A stretch of DNA of 6,213 nucleotides from Oscillatoria sp. Prado101 (lineage in GTDB: Bacteria; Cyanobacteriota; Cyanobacteriia; Cyanobacteriales; Oscillatoriaceae): positions 1 through 6,213 of the forward strand of contig JALOOK010000297.1 of the NCBI GenBank assembly GCA_025454445.1, given 5' to 3'. Made by a program: the position numbers and the translations under genes. Below are positions 1 to 5,962 of the stretch, piece after piece (position 1 is the stretch's first letter; every line of letters starts with the position of its first letter). The notes under the pieces are model-generated. The model was not told the DNA's origin, made no database searches, and saw only the letters and a program-made list of their open reading frames with translations.

Positions 1-384
1 CGCACGGAGGATGAGATCTTGATCCAACGCATATCGCAGATTGATACCTGGTAGTACGTTCAAGTACGACGAGCTATTCGTGATCGGCGTGGCGGTCTCT
101 GACTCGATATCGTAGGAATATCCCGTGTAGTCATTGTTCGTACTTTCAACGCGAACACCAACGATCGCCTGAAGCTTATCACCCAGGTATTGATCGATCA
201 TCACATAGCCGCCGTAGATATTCTCCGTGGCATTGAAGTTACCCGGCATGTACTCTTCCGGTAGGTCAGATGCATCAAACTGATTCGGGTCATTGAGGTT
301 GTACGAACCAAGGGCGTTATCATCGACATACTGCCCTGCCTGATACGGGCCTGCCAAGAAGTCACTTTTCGTTTTATCGAGAAG
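1..384 (-). CDS. TonB-dependent outer-membrane receptor, internal fragment (Bacteroidota type)
   Basis: Reading the minus strand in the frame whose last codon is positions 3..1 gives 128 codons without a stop. The product contains ATENIYGGYVMIDQYLGDK, then AIVGVRVEST, then YLNVLPGINLRYALDQD and LILRA at the window edge. This order (a GYVMIDQ strand, a GVRxE strand, then an LPGxNLRY strand leading into LRA) is the signature I know from the beta-barrel of large TonB-dependent receptors, especially those of Bacteroidota, which import siderophores, glycans or other large nutrients across the outer membrane. Neither end of the gene is present: the C-terminal barrel lies beyond position 1, and the N-terminal plug and early barrel are cut off near 380, where hisS sequence begins. 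GC is about 49% over the first 240 bases (hand count), against roughly 60% in sampled lines of hisS, and there is no HIP1 site. Receptor identity is fairly sure; substrate is unknown. A gammaproteobacterial origin is possible but less likely. Confidence 0.8.
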
Positions 385-385
385 G
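370..385. other. Probable chimeric junction between two unrelated genes
   Basis: On the minus strand, receptor-like coding continues up to about 384 (residues LLDKTKSD). On the plus strand, HisRS-like coding (IEKGLYAQGGAQRLWY) begins at about 376. The two genes meet head to head with no intergenic DNA, and both are truncated in the interior of conserved domains. The exact breakpoint cannot be placed within about 370-385, since the codons there fit both readings. Composition also changes here (about 49% to about 60% GC), and all cyanobacterial markers lie to the right. No transposase, terminal inverted repeat, target duplication or att-like repeat is visible. An assembly or library chimera is the simplest explanation. 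Confidence 0.75.
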
Positions 386-1398
386 GGCTGTACGCCCAAG
401 GCGGGGCGCAGCGCCTGTGGTACACCGGCCCGATGTTTCGCTACGAACGCCCGCAAGCTGGACGCCAGCGCCAGTTCCACCAAATCGGGGTGGAGGCGAT
501 CGGCAGTTCCGATCCGAGGGCGGATGCGGAGGTGATTGCGCTCGCCAGCGATATCCTGCAAGCGCTGGGGCTGAAAAATCTGCGGCTAGACATCAATTCG
601 GTGGGGAATCGGGAAGACCGGCTGGCTTACCGGCAAGCTTTGGTGGAGTATTTGACGCCTTATAAGGAGGAGCTAGATCCGGACTCGCAAGACCGGCTGT
701 CGCGCAATCCCCTGCGGATTCTCGACAGCAAGAATGAGCGCACCCAGGAAATTGCGTTGGGTGCGCCCAGTATTTTGGACTACCTGGGGGAGGAGTCTCG
801 CCGGCACTTCCAGGGGGTGCAGCAGATGCTGGGCGATTTGGGGATTAACTACCGGCTCAACCCCCGTCTGGTGAGGGGTTTGGATTACTACACCCACACC
901 GCGTTTGAGATCCAGTCGGAGGATTTGGGTGCCCAAGCTACGGTTTGCGGCGGCGGGCGCTACGACGGACTGGTGGAAGAGCTCGGCGGGCCGGCGACAC
1001 CGGCGGTGGGTTGGGCCATTGGCATGGAGCGGCTGATTATACTGCTGCAGCAGCTGCAAAAGCCGCCGGTGCCGGTGGTGGATTTTTATGTGGTGTCCAG
1101 GGGCGATCGCGCCGAGGCTCAAGCCCTGCTGGTGGCGCAAAAGCTTCGCCGGCTGGGGTTTAGCGCCGATTTGGATTTGAGCGGGAGTGCCTTTGGCAAG
1201 CAGTTCAAGCGGGCCGATCGCAGCGGTGCCGGTGCGTGTTTGGTGCTGGGGGATGCGGAGGCTGAGAGCCAGACGGTGCAGCTGAAGTGGCTGGCGACGG
1301 GAGAGCAGAGTGCGATCGCTATCGCGGATTTGCTGGAGAGGGCGGATGAGTTGCGCCGCCGGCTGGATGCGGCGAGAGCGGCGCAAGCAGGGGTGTGA
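376..1398 (+). CDS. hisS: Histidyl-tRNA synthetase, 5'-truncated
   Basis: HisRS charges tRNA-His with histidine using ATP in the cytoplasm. The 340 codons visible carry class II motif 2 with the HisRS-specific loop (FRYERPQAGRQRQFHQ, 436-483), the histidine-binding LVRGLDYY with its catalytic Arg (868-891), the GGGRYDGL motif (949-972) and motif 3 (AVGWAIGMERL, 1003-1035). The C-terminal anticodon-binding domain (from about VVDFYVV, 1078) and a natural TGA stop follow. Full-length HisRS is about 420-430 residues, so about 90 N-terminal residues including motif 1 are missing. HisRS-like sequence is recognisable from IEKGL at 376, upstream of the first ATG. The ATG at 433 is the Met inside motif 2, not a real start, and a protein begun there could not fold as HisRS. 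The break coincides with the foreign receptor fragment, so the gene is probably intact in the organism and cut only in this contig. Two HIP1 octamers lie inside it. Confidence 0.95.
   Translation: MEKGLYAQGGAQRLWYTGPMFRYERPQAGRQRQFHQIGVEAIGSSDPRADAEVIALASDILQALGLKNLRLDINSVGNREDRLAYRQALVEYLTPYKEELDPDSQDRLSRNPLRILDSKNERTQEIALGAPSILDYLGEESRRHFQGVQQMLGDLGINYRLNPRLVRGLDYYTHTAFEIQSEDLGAQATVCGGGRYDGLVEELGGPATPAVGWAIGMERLIILLQQLQKPPVPVVDFYVVSRGDRAEAQALLVAQKLRRLGFSADLDLSGSAFGKQFKRADRSGAGACLVLGDAEAESQTVQLKWLATGEQSAIAIADLLERADELRRRLDAARAAQAGV
1103..1110. repeat. HIP1 octamer in hisS
   Basis: The palindrome GCGATCGC is the highly iterated palindrome HIP1, over-represented in many cyanobacterial genomes. 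Its presence in hisS supports a cyanobacterial source for the right-hand part of the window. Confidence 0.8.
1312..1319. repeat. HIP1 octamer near the 3' end of hisS
   Basis: Second exact GCGATCGC, about 200 bases after the first. Two in roughly 1 kb is far above chance for an 8-mer at this base composition. Confidence 0.8.
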
Positions 1399-1428
1399 GC
1401 TGTTTGGGGTGCCGGTGGATTTTGAACT

Positions 1429-1476
1429 AACCCCCTCACCCCCCCAACCCCCTCTCCCACAAGGGGAGAGGGGGAG
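1429..1476 (+). repeat. C-rich hairpin repeat, family A copy 1
   Basis: Just after the hisS stop lies a C-run block (AACCCCCTCACCCCCCC) followed by a perfect 11-bp stem, CCCCCTCTCCC (1448-1458) with GGGAGAGGGGG (1464-1474), around a 5-base loop. The same arrangement recurs in reverse orientation at 3374-3416, so this is an interspersed element and not chance low complexity. Similar C-rich palindromes are scattered between genes in many filamentous cyanobacteria. It could act as a transcript-end hairpin for hisS, but no T-run follows, so a terminator call is not justified. Confidence 0.75.
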
Positions 1477-1542
1477 CAAGAAAAAGAGAAGTTGTAGGGT
1501 GTGTTCCGCGTTATAGCATTATTCACTTAGATTAGGACACAA

Positions 1543-1602
1543 AGGACAGGCGTCCCGCCTGTCCTACGCCTTATATTCGCAGGACAGGCGTAGGACAGGC
1601 GT
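1543..1602. repeat. AGGACAGGC palindromic repeat cluster, family B
   Basis: A perfect 10-bp stem, AGGACAGGCG (1543-1552) with CGCCTGTCCT (1556-1565), has a 3-base loop. It is followed by two tandem 11-mers, AGGACAGGCGT, at 1581-1591 and 1592-1602. The cluster also forms a larger 16-bp perfect inverted repeat (1556-1571 with 1586-1601). A single hairpin of the same family sits after the kinase gene at 5892-5914. The organisation matches REP-type intergenic repeats. No coding role is apparent, and there is no downstream T-run to suggest a terminator. Confidence 0.75.
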
Positions 1603-1652
1603 TCCCTCCGAGCGCTCGTGTCCATTACTAAGCTGTTTATTGCTATCCAAGA

Positions 1653-1680
1653 TTGGACACCACCTTGGCTTTGGTAAATA
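1653..1680 (+). promoter_or_regulatory. Possible sigma-70-type promoter before the export gene
   Basis: TTGGAC (1653-1658) and TAAATA (1675-1680) are separated by 16 bases and lie 120-150 bases before the preferred ATG at 1803. The match to the consensus boxes is only partial, and the region also reads open in the frame of the downstream gene. If this promoter is real, the gene cannot start at the TTG of 1653 or the ATG of 1680, which agrees with a start at 1770 or 1803. Weak evidence. Confidence 0.25.
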
Positions 1681-1802
1681 TGCCGGTCGTATCCTGTCAG
1701 AGATTCATCCCGAGGCCCAACCGGCGATGGAACAAAGTTGGCTCTCCTGCCGTTAATGCTAAAATCCCTATGGTGCGTGCAGATTTTAGCTATCCGAAAT
1801 CT

Positions 1803-3278
1803 ATGGGTTCCCAGCTTGCCAGCAGCCACAGCTTAATTGAGCGCCTCAGCCAACCTGTCACCGGCCTAACACTATCAGTTCTCATGGCCATCACCGGCAC
1901 CGTCCCAGCTAGGGCTCAGCTCCCCGCAATGGGCACGGTCGCGCCCAGTCCAGCAGCCGGGCCGACACAACAGAAAGAAGCATACATCTTGGGCCCTGGG
2001 GATCTCATTGAAATCGATATCTTTAACGTGCCCGAATACAGCGGGCAGAATGGCCAGCGCCGAGTTCTGGTGGATGGCACACTCAACTTGCCCCTGATTA
2101 ACAGTGTCCCAGTCAAAGGGCTAACATTGCAACAGGCAGCTAAGGTAATTTCTGATAAGTACGCTCCCTTCCTCACACGTCCCATAGTTACCCTGACTCT
2201 GAAAGAACCGCGCCCCCTGAACATTGGCGTCGCAGGAGAAGTGAACCGGCCAGGCTCTTACAGCCTGTCCCTGATAGGAGTGGGAGCCGGTGGTACGGGG
2301 CAGGGGATACAAGTGCCAACAGTGACGCGGGCCCTTCAAATGGCCGGGGGAATTACGCAAGCTGCGGATCTGAGGCGGATTCAGGTGCGCCGCCCTCAGG
2401 TATCTGGTGCCGAGGAAATTATCAACATCGATCTTTGGGCACTGCTACAGACCGGCGATTTGCGCCAAGACCTAGGCTTGCGGGATGGGGACACGATTTT
2501 TGTCCCGACGGCAACGAATGTCAACCTGGCAGAAGCGTCACAACTATCGACTACTAGCTTTTCTGGCGATCCCACTCGACCCCTGAAGATTGCCGTCGTC
2601 GGCGAAGTCAACAGTCCTGGTTCCTACACCATACAGAGAGTTAGTGACCAAGGCGCACAGCTGGGCCTAATAACTGTAACCCGGGCCATTGAAACGGCGG
2701 GGGGAATTACCCAAACAGCGGATGTTCGGCGGATTCAGGTGCGCCGGCCCACCAAAGAAGGCGTCGAAAAGGTTATTGATGTCAATCTCTGGCAACTTTT
2801 GCAGTCCGGGGACCTCAGCCAAGACATGATTTTGGATCAGGGAGACACCGTTGTTATTCCGCCGGCAGAGAATATAGACTTAACGGAGGCACCCCAACTC
2901 GCGACTGCCAGTTTCTCTCCAAAGACGATTGCAGTCAACGTCGTCGGAGAAGTGGTCAGACCGGGCGCTGTGCAAGTGCCACCCAACACTTCCTTGAACC
3001 AGGCATTGCTGGCAGCGGGGGGATTTAACAATACGCGAGCCCGCAAGGGGGAAGTGGAACTGATTCGCCTGAACCCCAATGGCACCGTTGCTCGCCGGAC
3101 TGTCAAGGTTGACTTTTCCCAAGAACTCAATGAGGAAACCAATCCCGCGCTGCGCCCCAACGATGTGATTGTCGTAGGGCGATCTGGCGTAGCCAGTTTC
3201 TCGGACACCCTAGGTACAGTCCTCAGTCCCCTGGGCGGAGTGTTTTCAATCTTTAACATTTTTAGACTCTTCCAGTAG
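1803..3278 (+). CDS. Polysaccharide export protein, Wza-like, three SLBB domains
   Basis: Predicted secreted component that forms or gates the exit channel for exopolysaccharide in a Wzx/Wzy-type pathway. From the ATG at 1803 (491 residues) it has a signal peptide (hydrophobic VTGLTLSVLMAITG, likely cut after ARA38). Next come a polysaccharide export domain (about 60-135, opening YILGPGDLIEIDIF) and SLBB domains at about 138-235, 262-355 and 377-458, each opening with a GEVxxPG turn. A hydrophobic tail (LGTVLSPLGGVFSIFNIFRLF) ends the protein. There is no lipobox Cys at the cleavage site, so unlike E. coli Wza it should not be a lipoprotein. The first two SLBB units are a clear tandem duplication. 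The frame is open back to a TTG at 1653, with ATGs at 1680 and 1770; I chose 1803 because it places the signal peptide near the N-terminus, but none of these starts has a good ribosome site. Followed by the Wzc-like kinase in the same direction. Family assignment is secure; exact start is not. Confidence 0.9.
   Translation: MGSQLASSHSLIERLSQPVTGLTLSVLMAITGTVPARAQLPAMGTVAPSPAAGPTQQKEAYILGPGDLIEIDIFNVPEYSGQNGQRRVLVDGTLNLPLINSVPVKGLTLQQAAKVISDKYAPFLTRPIVTLTLKEPRPLNIGVAGEVNRPGSYSLSLIGVGAGGTGQGIQVPTVTRALQMAGGITQAADLRRIQVRRPQVSGAEEIINIDLWALLQTGDLRQDLGLRDGDTIFVPTATNVNLAEASQLSTTSFSGDPTRPLKIAVVGEVNSPGSYTIQRVSDQGAQLGLITVTRAIETAGGITQTADVRRIQVRRPTKEGVEKVIDVNLWQLLQSGDLSQDMILDQGDTVVIPPAENIDLTEAPQLATASFSPKTIAVNVVGEVVRPGAVQVPPNTSLNQALLAAGGFNNTRARKGEVELIRLNPNGTVARRTVKVDFSQELNEETNPALRPNDVIVVGRSGVASFSDTLGTVLSPLGGVFSIFNIFRLFQ
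2322..2918 (+). repeat. Tandem duplication of an SLBB unit within the export gene
   Basis: Segments 2322-2564 and 2676-2918 encode 81-residue stretches that align without gaps at a spacing of 354 bases (118 codons). About 49 of 81 residues are identical by hand count, including AGGITQ, RRIQVRRP, GDL and QD. At DNA level a 19-base block (GGCGGATTCAGGTGCGCCG) is identical at 2374-2392 and 2728-2746. The third SLBB domain is much more divergent. Confidence 0.85.
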
Positions 3279-3373
3279 ACTGGCCAATAGCAGCTAAGCA
3301 GATGCACAAAATTAAACGTAAAATAAACCTCTCCCCCCGTAATCCCTTTCCGCAAGCGGAGCGTAAGAAAATT

Positions 3374-3416
3374 CTCCCCCTCCCCGTTAACGGGGAGGGG
3401 GTTGGGGGGTGGGGTT
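3374..3416 (-). repeat. C-rich hairpin repeat, family A copy 2 (inverted)
   Basis: Read on the minus strand this is AACCCC, ACCCCCC, AACCCCC and then a hairpin, the same order as the copy at 1429-1476. The hairpin core is a perfect 26-base palindrome at 3376-3401 centred on GTTAAC, with arms CCCCCTCCCCGTT and AACGGGGAGGGGG. The stem differs from copy 1 by base changes on both sides that keep pairing, suggesting that the folded form is conserved. A smaller palindrome, TCCGC-AA-GCGGA, lies just before it at 3349-3360. The two family A copies flank the export gene in opposite orientation. No T-run follows on either strand, so a terminator function is unproven. Confidence 0.75.
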
Positions 3417-3443
3417 CTCCTTCAACCTACTTACTTAATTGCT

Positions 3444-3465
3444 CGCGCTTACGCCGGTAAGCGTG
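3444..3465. promoter_or_regulatory. Hairpin upstream of the co-polymerase/kinase gene
   Basis: CGCGCTTAC (3444-3452) pairs with GTAAGCGTG (3457-3465) around a GCCG loop: nine pairs, one of them G-T. It ends about 30 bases before a -10-like box and about 70 bases before the kinase ATG. It could be a terminator-like remnant, an operator or another short repeat. It lacks a T-run, so I do not call it a terminator. Function unknown. Confidence 0.4.
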
Positions 3466-3494
3466 CCCGGGCAAAATTTCAATAAAGGTACAAT

Positions 3495-3527
3495 TATAGT
3501 ATAGCAATTAACAAAACATATATAGGG
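3495..3527 (+). promoter_or_regulatory. -10-like box and ribosome site for the kinase gene
   Basis: An A+T-rich stretch carries TATAGT (3495-3500, five of six matches to TATAAT), but no recognisable -35 box stands 16-18 bases upstream; cyanobacterial promoters often lack one. AGGG at 3524-3527 lies 6 bases before the ATG at 3534 and is a plausible Shine-Dalgarno sequence that supports this start. Together with the 255-base gap from the previous gene, this suggests that the kinase can be transcribed on its own. Confidence 0.35.
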
Positions 3528-3533
3528 TTCAAG

Positions 3534-5855
3534 ATGGAAACCGCACAAAATTCTCAGCCGCTATCGCTCAACAGGAATGGCAGCCCGCCCCAGCTATTAC
3601 CGTCGCCCTACGGGACGGAAGTCCAAGAGCCTGAAGAAGATGAGTTGGACCTGGGGCAGCTTTTGGCTGTTATCCGTCGCCGAGCAGTTTTAATTGCCGG
3701 TGTCACCACGGCAGTGACGGCTGCAGCATTGATTTGGACTGTGAATCAAACTCCTAAGTATCAAGGTAAATTTCAGCTGTTAGTTGAGCCGGTGTCGAGG
3801 TCAAATCAGCTGTCTGCGGCGGCTGCAATGGCGCAGAGCCTGGGTTTAGGTGGGGGAAATTCCGGCACTGATTACGACAGCCAGCTTGAGGTGTTGCAGA
3901 CTCCCAAAGTGATGGCTCCCATTATTCAGCAGCTGCAATCTCGGTATTCGGACATTGACTACAAATCACTGTTTGGGACAAAAACCTTATCGATTGGGCG
4001 CTTGAAAAAAACTAAGCTTATAGAAATTAGTTACCAAGATGCCGATCCGGAAAAGGTTCAGTTTGTCTTGGAACAAGTGGCACAAGGATATCTGAATTAC
4101 AGTCTGGACGATCGCAAGACAAGCAGCCGCCAAGGAATTCAGTTTATTGAAGCCCAGATGCCTAAGCTGAAGGAGCGAGTTGACAAGCTGCAAGCAGACC
4201 TCCAGCTGTTTCGCCAGCAGAAGCAATTGATTGACCCTCAAGTTCAAGGCCAACAATTGGCATGGCAACTCGCTCAACTCCAGAACCAGCAGTTAGAGAA
4301 TCAAACTGCACTGATCCAGCAGCGAGGGATGTACCAGACCCTGCAACAGCAGCTGGGGCTAGACCCCAATGCGGCGATCGCAGCTTCAGCTTTAAGTGAA
4401 TCGCCTCGCTACCAAAACTTACTCAACCAACTCCAGGGTATAGAAGCTGCGATAGCCTCGGAATTAACTCGGTTTCGAGAAAACCACCCGAATATCCAGG
4501 TGCTGCGGGAGCGACAGCGAAATTTGCTCCCCCTGTTGGAGGAAGAAGCGCAAAATGTTCTGGGGAAAGACCTGGCTAGCGCTGTAGGCAATCCGCAAGC
4601 GCTAACTTTCCAAAACTCGATTCGCCGCGATCTGGCTGGGCGACTGGTGAGTACCGTGCACCAAATTCAGGTTTTAGAGGTTCGAGATCGAGCTATTACT
4701 CAGGCGATCACTGATGTCAATAAACAAATTCAACAATTTCCAGTCACTGTCCGTCAGTTCACAGACCTGCAGCGGGAATTAGGGGTGGCAACCAATACGT
4801 TGAACCAACTTCTAGCCCAACGAGAAGCGTTGCGGGTGGATGCAGCTAAGGAGGATGTGCCTTGGGAGCTGACAGAGGATGTTAAGGCTCCCAAAATCCC
4901 GCGCAACGAAAACGGCAAACTGATACCGGCTTCTCCTAGCTTGATGCGCAATGTGGCGCTGGGGGCGATTTTGGGGTTGATGCTGGGTTTGGGGGCGGCT
5001 TTGCTCGCCGAACGGCTAAACAATGTGTTCCACTCGCCTGATGAGCTGAAAGATGCTACCAGATGGCCCCTGTTAGGAGTGATTCCCTCCAGTGAGAGGG
5101 ATGCCCAACCGGCCCGACCGGCACCCACTGCTGATTCCCCCACAACTGACAAATTCGACTATGCCAGCACTTCGCCGTTTGTGGAAGCTTTTCGCTCTCT
5201 CAACGCCAATCTCCGCCTCCTGGGAGCGGGCAGCCCCATCCGCTGTTTGGCCGTCAGCTCACCGGCACCGGCAGACGGTAAGTCCACTGTTGCCGCACAC
5301 CTGGCCCTGGCGGCAGCTGCTATGGGACAGCGGGTGCTGCTGGTGGATGCGGACCTGCGCTGGCCTTATCTCCATGACCTGTTGCGCCTCCCCAATAAGC
5401 GGGGGCTTAGCGATGTCGTCGCCACCGCACTAGCGCCGGATGAGGCGATTCAGAAAGCCCCCCACGAGGAAAACCTGTTTGTGCTGACTGCCGGTTCTGT
5501 CCCGCCAGACCCTCTGCGCCTGCTCTCTTCCAACAAAATGCACAATTTAATGGCTCAATGGAAAGCTGAGTATGATTTGATTATCTATGACACGCCGCCT
5601 TTGTTGGGTCTGGCAGACGGCAGTCTTCTGGCCGGTCATACGGATGGGATTTTGCTGGTTGTCAGCATAGGTGAGACGGATCGCTCTGAAGTCAAACAAG
5701 CACTGGAAGGTTTGCAAATGGCTGGCACGCAGGTTTTGGGTGTCGTGGCCAATCGGGTTAAAGACTATGCCACCGGCTCTTACTATAACCGCCGCCGGTA
5801 TTACGCGCCTCCTGCCGAGGAAAACAGCCCCGATCCGGATGCTGTCTCCGTCTAA
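3534..5855 (+). CDS. Polysaccharide co-polymerase / tyrosine kinase (Wzc/GumC-like)
   Basis: Inner-membrane protein (773 residues) that controls exopolysaccharide chain length and assembly and autophosphorylates on tyrosine. In order: acidic cytoplasmic N-terminus; Wzz domain with TM1 (about 51-70); a long periplasmic region (71-470), rich in Gln and Leu and largely coiled-coil (GNVR-like, with RFRENHPN at 313-320); a Pro-rich segment (P453, P456, P465, P468); TM2 (about 474-492); and a cytoplasmic BY-kinase domain. That domain has a P-loop APADGKST (578-585, K583), Walker A' VLLVDADLRWP (601-611), Walker B LIIYDTPP (682-689, D686) and a C-terminal tyrosine cluster (Y745, Y750, Y751, Y756, Y757), the expected autophosphorylation sites. 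The helix motif normally read as EX2RX2R is E551-AF-R554-SL-N557 here, lacking the second Arg. Kinase and membrane parts are fused, as in proteobacterial Wzc. It partners the SLBB export protein upstream; no phosphatase gene is in view. Codons and a HIP1 site fit a cyanobacterium. Confidence 0.93.
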   Translation: METAQNSQPLSLNRNGSPPQLLPSPYGTEVQEPEEDELDLGQLLAVIRRRAVLIAGVTTAVTAAALIWTVNQTPKYQGKFQLLVEPVSRSNQLSAAAAMAQSLGLGGGNSGTDYDSQLEVLQTPKVMAPIIQQLQSRYSDIDYKSLFGTKTLSIGRLKKTKLIEISYQDADPEKVQFVLEQVAQGYLNYSLDDRKTSSRQGIQFIEAQMPKLKERVDKLQADLQLFRQQKQLIDPQVQGQQLAWQLAQLQNQQLENQTALIQQRGMYQTLQQQLGLDPNAAIAASALSESPRYQNLLNQLQGIEAAIASELTRFRENHPNIQVLRERQRNLLPLLEEEAQNVLGKDLASAVGNPQALTFQNSIRRDLAGRLVSTVHQIQVLEVRDRAITQAITDVNKQIQQFPVTVRQFTDLQRELGVATNTLNQLLAQREALRVDAAKEDVPWELTEDVKAPKIPRNENGKLIPASPSLMRNVALGAILGLMLGLGAALLAERLNNVFHSPDELKDATRWPLLGVIPSSERDAQPARPAPTADSPTTDKFDYASTSPFVEAFRSLNANLRLLGAGSPIRCLAVSSPAPADGKSTVAAHLALAAAAMGQRVLLVDADLRWPYLHDLLRLPNKRGLSDVVATALAPDEAIQKAPHEENLFVLTAGSVPPDPLRLLSSNKMHNLMAQWKAEYDLIIYDTPPLLGLADGSLLAGHTDGILLVVSIGETDRSEVKQALEGLQMAGTQVLGVVANRVKDYATGSYYNRRRYYAPPAEENSPDPDAVSV
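4374..4381. repeat. HIP1 octamer in the kinase gene
   Basis: Exact GCGATCGC inside the part encoding the periplasmic coiled-coil region. It ties this gene to the same cyanobacterial genome as hisS and argues against a second junction between them. Confidence 0.75.
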
Positions 5856-5891
5856 TCGCCGGTGTCAATTAGGTTTGCCGGTTGTGCCTGT

Positions 5892-5914
5892 AGGACAGGC
5901 ATCTTGCCTGTCCT
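5892..5914. repeat. AGGACAGGC hairpin repeat, family B copy after the kinase
   Basis: AGGACAGGCA (5892-5901) pairs perfectly with TGCCTGTCCT (5905-5914) around the loop TCT, 37 bases after the kinase stop. Compared with the copy at 1543-1565, the innermost stem pair is swapped (G-C to A-T) on both sides, keeping the fold. It is in the right place for a transcript-end hairpin, but the following TAGGATAATTG is not a T-run. Confidence 0.7.
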
Positions 5915-5962
5915 TAGGATAATTGAGATTTGATAAGAGAGTGTTTTTAAAGAAAAGTGAAG

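Noticed and set aside
201..425. 74-codon minus-strand frame across the junction
   Set aside because: It overlaps the receptor reading in a different frame, crosses into hisS and resembles no protein. The receptor frame explains the DNA better.
433..1398. HisRS starting at the ATG of 433
   Set aside because: That Met is the residue before FRYERP in motif 2, and HisRS-like sequence continues in frame upstream to about 376. It is an artefact of truncation, not a start.
1490..1515. Remnant of the GTAGGGTGTGTT-type cyanobacterial repeat
   Set aside because: GTAGGGTGTGTT is present after hisS, but no partner arm or second copy is visible in the window, so it is not listed as a feature.
673..1526. 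Long minus-strand frames opposite hisS (268 and 135 codons)
   Set aside because: They are shadows of a GC-rich coding strand. Products are low-complexity (Gln, Arg, Leu, Pro), run through the repeat after hisS and lack any domain.
1543..1602. CRISPR array
   Set aside because: The repeated units are 11 bases long, adjacent and palindromic, with no regular unique spacers and no cas genes.
1527..1829. 100-codon minus-strand frame between hisS and the export gene
   Set aside because: It runs through the family B repeats and into the export gene's signal-peptide region, has no recognisable motif and no ribosome site.
3376..3401. Rho-independent terminator of the export gene
   Set aside because: The stem is very strong but is followed by GTTGGGG, not a T-run, and it begins about 100 bases after the stop. 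The same element occurs as a dispersed repeat.
3488..3501. NtcA-type operator (GTA-N8-TAC)
   Set aside because: The sequence is GTA-N8-GTA; the second half-site does not match, so nitrogen control is not supported.
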